Of a stretch of 64,000 nt of DNA, positions 1-7,278 are shown piece by piece. Position 1 is the first letter of the stretch, and each line of letters opens with the position of its first letter. The notes below the pieces were generated by a model. The model was not told the origin of the DNA. It searched no databases and was given only the letters and a program-made list of their open reading frames with translations. Source of the stretch: Niveispirillum irakense DSM 11586 (lineage in GTDB: Bacteria > Pseudomonadota > Alphaproteobacteria > Azospirillales > Azospirillaceae); the NCBI RefSeq assembly GCF_000429645.1, contig NZ_AUCG01000021.1:124001-188000 (forward strand), written 5' to 3'. The translations under genes and the position numbers were made by a program.

Positions 1-389
1 TCAAAACGCAGGGTCAGCGGGACGGTATCGCCTTCCTTTAACTGCTGCTTCAGGCCGATCAGCATGATGTGCAGCCCGCCCGGCTTCAAAGCCGTGGGTG
101 TGCCGGCAACCACAGGAATGGCATCCACCGCGCGCATGCGGGCGATCCCGTCTTCCATGATGTGGTTATGCAGTTCCACCTTCTCCGCCACCGGGCTGGC
201 GACGGACAGCAGCTTATCCTCACCGCTGGCGATGGAGAGCGTCAGGAAAGCTGCACCCGCCTTGGCCGAGGGCGCAGTGGCGCGGGCAAACGGCTCGCTG
301 ACTGAGACGCCATCGGCGGCATGGGCCATGCCCATCATCATCAGGCTGGCAAGGGAAGCGAAAGCCAGATGCTTGGCGAAGAACTTCAT
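1..389 (-). CDS. PCu(A)C-family periplasmic copper chaperone (3' end outside window)
   Basis: This periplasmic Cu(I) chaperone would hand copper to cytochrome oxidase assembly or to copper-handling partners. The reading frame starts at the ATG at 389 and is still open at base 1, so the C-terminus is missing; 129 residues are visible. Residues 1-24 form a signal peptide ending MAHA. The family metal motif H-x10-M-x21-H-x-M is fully present as H74, M85, H107 and M109, with the typical PGG-HIML context. Downstream the frame reads LTLRF, the usual last beta strand, so only a short tail should be lost. It follows the DUF2946 gene on the same strand after about 35 bases and probably belongs to the Fur-box operon starting near 1374. 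Family assignment is secure; the exact partner is inferred. Confidence 0.9.
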   Translation of the reverse strand, partial: MKFFAKHLAFASLASLMMMGMAHAADGVSVSEPFARATAPSAKAGAAFLTLSIASGEDKLLSVASPVAEKVELHNHIMEDGIARMRAVDAIPVVAGTPTALKPGGLHIMLIGLKQQLKEGDTVPLTLRF

Positions 390-424
390 GGCGATTGATC
401 CTTATCTCTTTTCATTCATGGTCG

Positions 425-817
425 TTAACGCAGCAAGGGGTACGTCACCGCCAGCGGAGGCCCCCTGGCCGGGGGCAACCTCAACGCCGCCGGGGCGACC
501 AGAAGAGGGGCCCACAGCACTTGCGCGACCAGAATAAAAAGGGAATGCGGCGTGGGAATGCCGGTCCCGTCCAACGGCACCAGCGCGGATGCTGGTGCAA
601 AAAGACAGGCTTCACCACCATGGCTGAACGCCAGCTTGGCCGGCAGCGGCTTGCCAAGGCGGGCGCCGCAGAAGCCAAAAGACAGCCATCCATCGCGATC
701 AACCGATGGCACCGGCATATAGCCGACAGGGATGGCCGCACGTACCCATAGGGCCAGCAGCAGCAACGCTGCAACCGTCCTGATCGTCCGTGTGCCTGTT
801 GCCGTCGCCGCTTTCAT
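425..817 (-). CDS. DUF2946-like small membrane or secreted protein
   Basis: Function is unknown. The 130-residue product starts with a basic stretch, then a hydrophobic segment (about residues 9-25) followed by the IPVGYMP motif typical of DUF2946 proteins. A second hydrophobic stretch lies near the C-terminus (about 95-115), and two Cys residues are in the middle. The ATG at 817 was preferred because an AAGGGG stretch directly precedes it; a GTG at 853 is also possible. DUF2946 genes are often found next to copper chaperones and TonB receptors, and here the gene lies between an unknown Cys-containing protein and a PCu(A)C chaperone. A second DUF2946 gene in this window (29579) precedes a TonB receptor. 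A role in copper handling is inferred from context only. Confidence 0.7.
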   Translation of the reverse strand: MKAATATGTRTIRTVAALLLLALWVRAAIPVGYMPVPSVDRDGWLSFGFCGARLGKPLPAKLAFSHGGEACLFAPASALVPLDGTGIPTPHSLFILVAQVLWAPLLVAPAALRLPPARGPPLAVTYPLLR

Positions 818-876
818 CCCCTTGCGATGCCATGGCAGGGGCAGCCTGTCCACCCCCCTGTTGTCGCAGGTCTCTA

Positions 877-1368
877 TCAGTGCAGATGACGGGCAGGGCG
901 TGACTCAGGGACATGATCGGAGAGGAGCAGATAGCCAGCCCGTGACAACAGGCAAGCCAGCCCTTCCATGGCTGGGGCGGCGATCTCGGCCGCCATGGGC
1001 GACAGCCAGGAGGCCAGCAGCGGCTCCGCCGCAAAGCCATCCCCCTGCTGTAAATGGCAAAGCGCCTGCAGCAGCAGCGCCTCATCATCGGTAATGGTGC
1101 TGCAGGCCGGGCAACCAAAGCAAGGGGTTCGCCGGGAGGCGCGAAGGAATATCCGCATCAGTGCATCGATGCTGGCCGCTGCATCGACCACACCCGCCGA
1201 CTGATAGACATCCCGCATCAACAGGGCCGGGCACCGACCATTCCGGGCGCAGGTTGCCCAATACCGCAAGCCCCACAGCGCCAGCCGGGCTGACGGCGTC
1301 AATGCCACGAATGGCATGTCGGGGGCAATTGCAGTGCGGGTGCGGCGGAAGGGAGCCGACATCTCCAT
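877..1368 (-). CDS. hypothetical protein with CFGCPAC motif
   Basis: I do not recognise this 163-residue family. It has no signal peptide or membrane segment and is rich in Ala and Leu, suggesting a helical soluble protein. The most striking feature is a CxxCxxC cluster in the middle (about residue 94), which could bind a metal. The start at 1368 is chosen because a GAGGA ribosome binding site lies about 8 bases upstream; the ATG at 1374 would sit too close to it. It is the first gene of the minus-strand run that continues with DUF2946 and PCu(A)C genes, with a Fur-box match upstream. This suggests metal-related expression, but the biochemical role is open. Confidence 0.6.
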   Translation of the reverse strand: MEMSAPFRRTRTAIAPDMPFVALTPSARLALWGLRYWATCARNGRCPALLMRDVYQSAGVVDAAASIDALMRIFLRASRRTPCFGCPACSTITDDEALLLQALCHLQQGDGFAAEPLLASWLSPMAAEIAAPAMEGLACLLSRAGYLLLSDHVPESRPARHLH

Positions 1369-1417
1369 CGTCATGTCCTCGGAATAAGATCAACCGGAAG
1401 CCCGAAAGCACCTTACA

Positions 1418-1436
1418 GATAATGATAATCGTTCGC
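1418..1436 (-). promoter_or_regulatory. Fur-box match upstream of the DUF2946/PCu(A)C cluster
   Basis: The 19-base site begins GATAATGATAATC and matches the classical Fur consensus at 16 of 19 positions by eye. It lies about 45-65 bases before the first gene of the minus-strand cluster, where a repressor would cover the promoter. Iron-dependent repression is therefore likely; related Fur-family proteins (Mur, Irr) could also read it. Confidence 0.65.
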
Positions 1437-1585
1437 AACTAAGTCGATGCTCATAACGTTGAGAGCGCATCACCCATGGAACCCCGACCTGTCCTGCGGG
1501 GTTCATCTTACATCGCCTGGAGCCGCCGGTCGCGGCACCGCCCGCACCGCCGACGGCCCTTGCCACAGCCGGAAAGGATGCAGCG

Positions 1586-2167
1586 ATGGAATCGCCATTG
1601 CAGATCGTCTTCAAGGACATGGACAGTTCCCCCTATCTGGAGGAGTTGATCCGCAGCCGTGTGGAACGGCTGGAACGGTTCCATGGGTCGATCATCAGTT
1701 GCCGCGTGGTCGTGCATATACCCCACCGCAGCGCAGAGAGCGGCAAACTGCCCCTGGCTCTGTCAGTGGAGGTGAATATCCCGAACCACAATACCATCGT
1801 GGCCAAGGACAGCGAGGAGCGGCACGACGCCAAAATGGACCACACGCTGGTGGTCAACCGGGTGTTCGAAGCGATACAGCGACAGCTTGAGCAGGCGTCC
1901 CGCATTGAGAAGGGCATCGTGAAGCACCACGAATCAGCGCCCGATACCGGTCGCGTCGTCCGGCTTTTCCCCGATCAGGATTACGGATTCGTGGAGATGG
2001 TCGGCGGTACCGACCTCTATTTCAGTCGGGCCGTGGTTGGGGATAACCAGTTTGACCGGTTGGAAGTGGGTGCCCTGGTGCAGGTCACACCAGCCCGGGA
2101 AGAAGGGCCGATGGGGCCACAGGCATCTGTCGTCCGCTTGCATGAAGCATCCCGCGCTGCAAGCTGA
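1586..2167 (+). CDS. ribosome hibernation factor fused to a cold-shock domain
   Basis: The 193-residue protein combines two RNA-related modules. Residues 1 to about 112 form an S30AE (HPF/RaiA) fold, which binds the 30S decoding region and holds idle ribosomes inactive. Residues about 118-190 form a cold-shock OB-fold with the GRVVRLF start and the YGFVEM RNA-binding segment. This is not the long HPF with its usual dimerisation domain; the cold-shock domain takes the C-terminal place. The start follows a GGAAAGGATGCAGCG leader with AAGGA about 9 bases upstream. It stands alone between the Fur-controlled cluster and the replication origin. The ribosome-association role follows from the family; the role of the cold-shock domain is inferred. 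Confidence 0.85.
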   Translation: MESPLQIVFKDMDSSPYLEELIRSRVERLERFHGSIISCRVVVHIPHRSAESGKLPLALSVEVNIPNHNTIVAKDSEERHDAKMDHTLVVNRVFEAIQRQLEQASRIEKGIVKHHESAPDTGRVVRLFPDQDYGFVEMVGGTDLYFSRAVVGDNQFDRLEVGALVQVTPAREEGPMGPQASVVRLHEASRAAS

Positions 2168-2172
2168 TTCAA

Positions 2173-2925
2173 TCCTTACTGCTTGGGGCAAAGGGGGCGG
2201 AAGCGAGGGCTTCGGCCCCCTTCTTGTAAGGAATTACGACGATTCCCATCCCCCCACACTGTAAGGATAGCCCCCTACCGGGGGCGCTTTCATATCTGCT
2301 GCTGTGTTTTCAGGAGCTTAACAGCGGCGTAGATGCCTCCTTCTCCCCCAAGGGGTAAGGGAATCGGGCGCCACGCCCCCCACCCGTAAGGGTGGCCGCT
2401 TTCCTTACCGTTTGGGGGCGGCGCTGGCTGCATCGATCACCCGCCCTTTTCCTTACATCTGGGGGCGCGGAAGAAGGCAGAAAGACTGGACCCCGCTTTA
2501 TGTCTCAAGTCTTTGATGAGCCCGGCTTTCAGCAAAACCCTTACCTGCTGGGGGAATCCTTACGCCGTGGGGGACTGAGTTCTCAGCCTGGGCTTCTAAC
2601 CGCTCCCCCAAACCGTAAGGATATGAAAAGCCAGCCCGAATCCGGACAAAGCCCCCAACAGGTAAGGAATCCTGTTTTACGAGTCGCAACTCCCCGTTTC
2701 GGCGCTTTCCAGGGCTGCAATGAGGGCCGGGAAGGACATAAATCTCACAAAACAAGGTCGGTTTATTTGTTCAGGATTCTTGTAAAAGATTCAGGGAAGC
2801 CAAGAGCCGCAGAAATGCTGGGGTTTTCGCGGATATTCCTTACGGGCCGGGGGCTGCTATCCCTACATGACGGGGGCAGTTCCCCTACGCCCCAGGGCGT
2901 AAGTCTTTCCCCCACCCGGTAAGCA
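2173..2925. repeat. iteron array, putative replication origin
   Basis: This noncoding stretch before the rep gene holds about 15 copies of a 16-base repeat TCCTTAC-N5-GGGG. Seven point right (starts 2173, 2402, 2450, 2538, 2557, 2837, 2860) and eight point left (2217, 2252, 2346, 2377, 2606, 2653, 2890, 2910). Nine copies match the core exactly, five have one mismatch and one (2890) has two. A gap from about 2669 to 2836 is richer in A and T, especially around 2735-2815, and is a candidate unwinding region. Iterons are bound by Rep_3 initiators, and the neighbouring gene encodes such a protein, so origin function is a strong inference. Confidence 0.85.
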
Positions 2926-2941
2926 TGCACAGACAGTCCTT

Positions 2942-2966
2942 TCCTTACTTGCAATCCGGGTAAGGA
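2942..2966. promoter_or_regulatory. inverted iteron half-sites before rep (autoregulatory operator)
   Basis: TCCTTAC at 2942-2948 and GTAAGGA at 2960-2966 form a perfect inverted pair with an 11-base spacer, ending 36 bases before the rep start. The halves are the conserved part of the iteron without the GGGG end. In iteron plasmids, Rep dimers commonly bind such inverted half-iterons to repress their own gene. Assignment as a rep operator is by that analogy. Confidence 0.65.
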
Positions 2967-3002
2967 TGGACATAGTTTGGACCATCGATCCAGGGGAGAG
3001 CC

Positions 3003-4349
3003 ATGCCACCATCACGCCGCAAGACCGCCGCCGCCCCGGCGCAAAAGGGCGCGGTCCTTGATGACGACGTGGGCGGCAACCCGATCGTGGCGGCCGCCAT
3101 GCAATCCATCGTCCCTTATACCCCGTCTCTGGCGGAAACGGGTGTGGTGATCGATCTGGAGGCCAGCACGGGCATTGGCGACAATCTGCCAGCCCTGGAT
3201 CAGATGGGGCATACGGCGCGGGTTGCCGCCGCGACGTTTGAACGCGACGGCTACAAGCATCTGATCAAGGCGGCAGAGGCGGTTTATTCCTACCCCGCCA
3301 ATGGGTCACGCCTGTCCCTGCCAGCGCAGAAGATGCTGAATTTCATGATCCATCTGGCCGGCAGCCAGAACTTTGCCAACAAGCTCTATCGCCTGCCCAA
3401 GAAGGTGGTGCGCGGCAATCACAAGGGCAATGAGCGGATCTTTGATGCGCTGAAAGAGATTTATGAGAGCAGTCTGGTTGTCATCGGTCCTTTCCGCGGA
3501 CGCCGCAGCCGTGCGGAACTGCGCATCCTGTCCTCCTATGTCCGGCCCGAGGATGAGGTGGAGATCGACAGCGCGGATATCCATTTCCAGTTCACTGATG
3601 CGTTCCTGGAGCTGCAGCGCTCCTCCCAGCTCTGGGCCCGCCTGTCCGGGCCGGCGATGGTCAAGGTCACCAGCACCTATGCGCTGAAGCTCTATGAAAT
3701 CGGCATGCAGCGCTATCAGATGGATCATCCGTCCCTGACGCTGGATATCGAGACACTGCGCAAGCTGCTGAATGTGCCGGAGGGGGCTTACAAGGATTTC
3801 GGTATCCTGCGTACCCGCACCATCGACCGCGCCATGGCGGAGGTGAACCAGCTTGCCCCGTTCCGCGTGGAAATGCCGGAGGAGAAGTTCAAGCGCCGCG
3901 GCCGCAAGATTGAAGAGGTGACCCTGGATTTCCACGCCAAGGAAGAGGAAGAGGCAGCCGAAACCTTCCTGGAGCGTGAACGCCATAGTGTAGGCCGCCG
4001 GGCACGACGCCTGACGGTGGTGGAGAATGTGGACGTGCCCGCCCCGGCGGCCAGCCTACCGCCGCCTCTGCCTGATGCTGATGATGCGGAAGCGCTCTGG
4101 GCTGCTGCCCGCCATGCGCTGAGCCAGCGCAACCTGCCAACGCCGCTGCTGCGTGATCTGGAGGTGGTGGGGATCGAGGAAACGCCCAGGGGCGCCCGTC
4201 GCCTGATCCTGCGGGCAGGGCATGCCGCAACCGCCGATACGGCCCATCGCAGCCACGAAGCGACGGTACGGCTCGTTCTCTCCACCCTGACCTCCGGCAG
4301 CATCACAGAAGTGGAGTTCCAGTCACCCCGGGCCCGACGCAAAGCCTGA
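3003..4349 (+). CDS. Rep_3-type replication initiator with C-terminal extension
   Basis: This 448-residue protein should bind the adjacent iterons and open the origin. Residues about 85-310 fit the double winged-helix Rep_3 (RepB/RepE) fold, including the typical TSTYALKLYEI helix, a second winged helix (LRKLLNV...YKDF) and the recognition region around RTRTIDRAM. Most Rep_3 proteins end near there. Here an acidic then proline-rich linker (about 315-360) leads to an extra domain at about 363-440, with an N-terminal LW and alternating strands and helices that loosely resemble DnaA domain I. A GGGGAGAG ribosome site precedes the ATG. parB-parA converge on it from the other side of a bidirectional terminator. 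The initiator call is secure; the C-terminal domain is a guess. Confidence 0.85.
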   Translation: MPPSRRKTAAAPAQKGAVLDDDVGGNPIVAAAMQSIVPYTPSLAETGVVIDLEASTGIGDNLPALDQMGHTARVAAATFERDGYKHLIKAAEAVYSYPANGSRLSLPAQKMLNFMIHLAGSQNFANKLYRLPKKVVRGNHKGNERIFDALKEIYESSLVVIGPFRGRRSRAELRILSSYVRPEDEVEIDSADIHFQFTDAFLELQRSSQLWARLSGPAMVKVTSTYALKLYEIGMQRYQMDHPSLTLDIETLRKLLNVPEGAYKDFGILRTRTIDRAMAEVNQLAPFRVEMPEEKFKRRGRKIEEVTLDFHAKEEEEAAETFLERERHSVGRRARRLTVVENVDVPAPAASLPPPLPDADDAEALWAAARHALSQRNLPTPLLRDLEVVGIEETPRGARRLILRAGHAATADTAHRSHEATVRLVLSTLTSGSITEVEFQSPRARRKA

Positions 4350-4378
4350 GCGGCATTGACCAGCTGTACTGGCACGTG

Positions 4379-4412
4379 AAAAAGGCCACCGGATAACCGG
4401 CGGCCTTTTTTA
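4379..4412. terminator. bidirectional terminator between rep and parB
   Basis: An A-run, a GC-rich stem (GGCCACCGG with CCGGCGGCC, ATAA loop) and a T-run form an intrinsic terminator readable from both strands. It sits between the converging rep and parB genes and can serve both. Confidence 0.85.
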
Positions 4413-4430
4413 TCGTTAAGGGAGTCTCGC

Positions 4431-4446
4431 CCCCAAGCAGTAAGGA
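4431..4446 (-). repeat. isolated iteron between rep and parB
   Basis: CCCC-N5-GTAAGGA matches the iteron core exactly. It is separated from the main array by the whole rep gene and lies 20 bases from the parB stop codon. Initiator binding here could help handcuffing or copy control. Confidence 0.65.
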
Positions 4447-4465
4447 TCGCTTTGCGATGTCGCAA

Positions 4466-5308
4466 TCAGCTATCTAGCAGCTTGTTGATCCGGTCCCTCA
4501 GCGTTTTCAAACACTGAAGCTCCTCGTCGGCTAGCCGACCGGACCGACGCGCCAGCCCGTCCAGCGACCGTCCCAATTTGGTCGCCGCCTGCAACACCGG
4601 GCTGGCAGCGGCCTTGGTGGGGGCCGGTTTACGGACCGCGCGTAGTTCCTTGATCGTGGCGCCGGCCTTTATCCTTTCCCACAGGGCCAGCCGGTCGGCC
4701 GCCGCATCGGTGTCCACCAGCAAGAACAGGTGGCTTTTGGTCACCCGGTCGCGCAGGTCGGCATATTCGGTCAGCACCCGGTCGGGCAAGGCGCGCAGGG
4801 CCAGCAGGCGGGACACTTCCGACTTGGACAGGCCGACAATGGCGGCCAACTGCTCCTGCGCATAATTGTGCCGCTCCCCCAGCCGGGCCAGGGCCTGGGC
4901 GGTTTCCACCGCATCCAGGTCACGACGCTGGAGGTTTTCGACCAGGGCCACTTCCTCGATATCGCCCTTGGTGACGACGGCGAAGATGGTGGCTTTCCCC
5001 AACAGGCCATGGGCGCGCCAGCGCCGCTCACCAGCCGCGATCAGATAGCCGCCTTCTGCCCGGCGGCGGACCAGGATGGGCTGCAACAGACCATTATGGC
5101 GGATGCTGTCCGCCAGCTCCTGCAGGGCGACGGCATCGAAATGGCGGCGGGGCTGGTCCGGGTTGGGGTGGACCTGATCCAGATCCAGTTCCACCAGTTC
5201 CGGAAAATCGACTGAGGTGCCGAACAGCTTGTTCAAACCGCTATCGCGCGGGACCAGGGGCGTGGCCGGGGCCAGGGCCGGGTTGCTGCGGGCGAGCTTA
5301 CGCGACAT
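4466..5308 (-). CDS. parB: ParB centromere-binding partition protein
   Basis: The 280-residue protein binds parS and, as a CTP-dependent clamp, recruits ParA for replicon segregation. Residues about 38-135 contain the ParB/Srx domain with the PNPDQPRRHF start and the GERRWRA box; an HTH follows at about 150-180 (QEQLAAIVGLSKSEVSRLL). The C-terminal third is Lys- and Arg-rich and ends in a probable dimerisation helix. Its ATG lies inside the end of parA (11-base overlap), so the two are translationally coupled. The length and divergence from chromosomal ParB fit a plasmid or chromid system. I found no obvious parS palindrome nearby. Confidence 0.92.
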   Translation of the reverse strand: MSRKLARSNPALAPATPLVPRDSGLNKLFGTSVDFPELVELDLDQVHPNPDQPRRHFDAVALQELADSIRHNGLLQPILVRRRAEGGYLIAAGERRWRAHGLLGKATIFAVVTKGDIEEVALVENLQRRDLDAVETAQALARLGERHNYAQEQLAAIVGLSKSEVSRLLALRALPDRVLTEYADLRDRVTKSHLFLLVDTDAAADRLALWERIKAGATIKELRAVRKPAPTKAAASPVLQAATKLGRSLDGLARRSGRLADEELQCLKTLRDRINKLLDS

Positions 5309-6287
5309 CGGCTTCCTCCGTCAGGTCGGCCTGGAGCAGGGACTGCGCCACCTCGCGGAAGGGGGCGACGATGCTGGGGTCGGGGGCGACATCCACGGTT
5401 GGCTGTGCCGCCGCGACCGATTGCGGGAAGATGGTGGAACGGGGCACGGCGGAGAAGATGCGCAGTGACCCGCCAAACCGCTCCGTCAGATCGGCCAGGG
5501 TGGCCCGGTCCTGGGTGTGGCGGGCGGTGAACATGGTGGGCAGGATGCCAATGATGGCCAGATCGGGATTGCCGCGCCGGCGCACCTTGGCAATGGTGTC
5601 CAGCAGCAGCGGCACACCCATCATGGCCAGCATTTCCGTCTGCACCGGGATCAGCACGCCGGTGGCGGCGGCCAGGGCATTCAATGTCATCATGCCCAGA
5701 TGCGGCGGGCAATCCAGCAGGATGTAATCATAGGCGCGGGCGACAGAGGCCAGCCTTTCCCGCAGCACCAGCGTGCCCATCGGCTCTGCCATCAACTCCG
5801 TCTCCGCCGCGGAGAGCAGGATGGTGGAGGGCAGCAGATGGAAACGGCCGTCGCATACCGGCACCACGGCATTGGTAACCGGCTGGTCCTTCAGCATGAC
5901 ATGATAGGTCGTGCGCCCGGCATCGGAGGCTTCGGCCTGGGAAATACCCAGATGCACGGTGGCGCTGGCCTGGGGGTCGGCATCCACCAGCAACACGCGC
6001 TGGCCCAGGGCGGCCAGGGCGGCGGCGATATTCACGGCGGCACTGGTCTTGCCCACACCGCCTTTCTGGTTGGATATCGCAATGATGGTGGCGCGGTCGC
6101 GCTGGCGCATTGCCGGCGATCCGACCAGATCCGCCACCGCCTGGGGGATCTTTTCCGTGCCGCCCTCCCACCTGGAAACGCGGCCCTTGTCGTAGCGACG
6201 ACCCAACTTGGCATTCAGCCATTCGGCAAAGGCCTGTTGCGTGTCGCCCCGCGCCTCCCGCGCCGCGCGCAAAGCCGGCCCGTTCAT
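5298..6287 (-). CDS. parA: ParA partition ATPase with N-terminal HTH
   Basis: This 329-residue P-loop ATPase moves ParB-bound DNA over the nucleoid. Residues 1-55 form an XRE-like HTH (RVSRWEGG at about 36-43), as in type Ib ParA proteins that repress their own operon. The deviant Walker A motif KGGVGKT is at 75-81, with the DADPQ motif at about 107. The start at 6287 is chosen because GGGGAGAAT sits just upstream and the HTH begins there; longer frames to the left are antisense noise. parB follows in the same operon. Two palindromes upstream (6335-6374) are likely its operator. Partition of a low-copy, large replicon is the expected role. Confidence 0.93.
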   Translation of the reverse strand: MNGPALRAAREARGDTQQAFAEWLNAKLGRRYDKGRVSRWEGGTEKIPQAVADLVGSPAMRQRDRATIIAISNQKGGVGKTSAAVNIAAALAALGQRVLLVDADPQASATVHLGISQAEASDAGRTTYHVMLKDQPVTNAVVPVCDGRFHLLPSTILLSAAETELMAEPMGTLVLRERLASVARAYDYILLDCPPHLGMMTLNALAAATGVLIPVQTEMLAMMGVPLLLDTIAKVRRRGNPDLAIIGILPTMFTARHTQDRATLADLTERFGGSLRIFSAVPRSTIFPQSVAAAQPTVDVAPDPSIVAPFREVAQSLLQADLTEEADVA

Positions 6288-6334
6288 GGGATTCTCCCCG
6301 CTGCTGATCTCGATAAACCCCACCATAGGACGGG

Positions 6335-6374
6335 GTTGACAATACGTCAACAAAGACAGTTGTTTAGTGTCAAC
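6335..6374. promoter_or_regulatory. paired palindromes in the parA promoter region
   Basis: GTTGAC-AATAC-GTCAAC (6335-6351) is a perfect inverted repeat, followed by an imperfect copy GTTGTT-TAGT-GTCAAC (6359-6374). The two are centred about 23-24 bases apart, near two helical turns, and lie 48 bases before parA. Binding by the ParA HTH domain is the simplest reading. A centromere role is possible but less likely with only two copies. Confidence 0.55.
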
Positions 6375-6456
6375 AGGGGTAGATGTTAGTGATACGAAGG
6401 GCGCGCGCACTATATAAGACCATGCCCGATCAGGAAGGGCGGCGCGAGGTGGAGGA

Positions 6457-7257
6457 ATGATGCAACAGGCAATGTCCTTGGAGCAGGTGGTGGGCGCCAT
6501 GGCTCCGGCAGCGGCCGGTGGCTGGACTGCGACCATACCGTCCAACTGGATGCAGGGGCGTACCGGGTATGGCGGTTTGACAGCCGCCCTGGCTTTGGAA
6601 GCAGCGTTGCGGACTGTTCCTGATCTGCCGCCGCTGCGGTCGGCGCAGATCGGCTTTGTGGGGCCCTTGGCCGGTGACATCCGGGTGGAGGCCCGTGTCC
6701 TGCGACAAGGCCGCAATGCCACCTTCGTGCAGGCGGACATTCTGTCCCATGAAGGGGCTGTTGGCCTGCATGCCCTGTTCGTCTTCATGAAGACCCAGCC
6801 CTCATCGGTTGATTTCAGCGGGCCCCCGCTGGTGCCAGGCTTGGCACCCGGTGTTGAACCCCTGGTGGCCCCGGTGGAGCCCCCGGCTTTCACGGGCAAT
6901 TTCGATTATTTTCTGGCCCAGCCGGGCCGTCCTGCCAGCAGGGAAGCGGATTTGCTTTTCTGGATACGTCTGCGGGAGCAGACGGCGGCGCTCGACCCTT
7001 ACGTGGTTCTGCTGGCCACAGGAGACGCTCTGCCGCCGGCATCGCTGCTGTTGGCGACACGACCGGGGCCGGCAAGCTCCATCAACTGGACCCTGAATTT
7101 CGCTCCGGAACCGCCGGTGACGGAGGATGGCTGGTGGCTGTTGCGCTCCACCGCCCATTATGCCCGCCTGGGGGGCAGCAGCCAGTCCATGGGCATCTGG
7201 AACAGCAAAGGCGTCCAGGTGGCGTCCGCGATGCAAAGCGTGGCTTTATTCTGCTGA
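6457..7257 (+). CDS. TesB-like double-hotdog acyl-CoA thioesterase family protein
   Basis: The 266-residue protein fits the acyl-CoA thioesterase family with two fused hotdog folds (4HBT_3 type). The first half carries the MQGRTGYGGLTAALALEA segment, the long hotdog helix typical of this family; the second half repeats the fold with SINWTLNFA and a final HYARLGGSSQSMG motif. It would hydrolyse acyl-CoA thioesters in the cytoplasm; the chain length is unknown. A GGAGGA ribosome site directly precedes the first ATG, so the second ATG at 6460 may be used. A second thioesterase gene follows after 21 bases, suggesting an operon. It is divergent from parA. Confidence 0.75.
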   Translation: MMQQAMSLEQVVGAMAPAAAGGWTATIPSNWMQGRTGYGGLTAALALEAALRTVPDLPPLRSAQIGFVGPLAGDIRVEARVLRQGRNATFVQADILSHEGAVGLHALFVFMKTQPSSVDFSGPPLVPGLAPGVEPLVAPVEPPAFTGNFDYFLAQPGRPASREADLLFWIRLREQTAALDPYVVLLATGDALPPASLLLATRPGPASSINWTLNFAPEPPVTEDGWWLLRSTAHYARLGGSSQSMGIWNSKGVQVASAMQSVALFC

Positions 7258-7278
7258 CGAACGGGTAGGGGAGGGGAC

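Noticed and set aside
2392-2922. 176-residue plus-strand frame across the iteron array
   Set aside because: Its codons follow the repeats, no ribosome site or family pattern exists, and the stretch is better explained as a replication origin.
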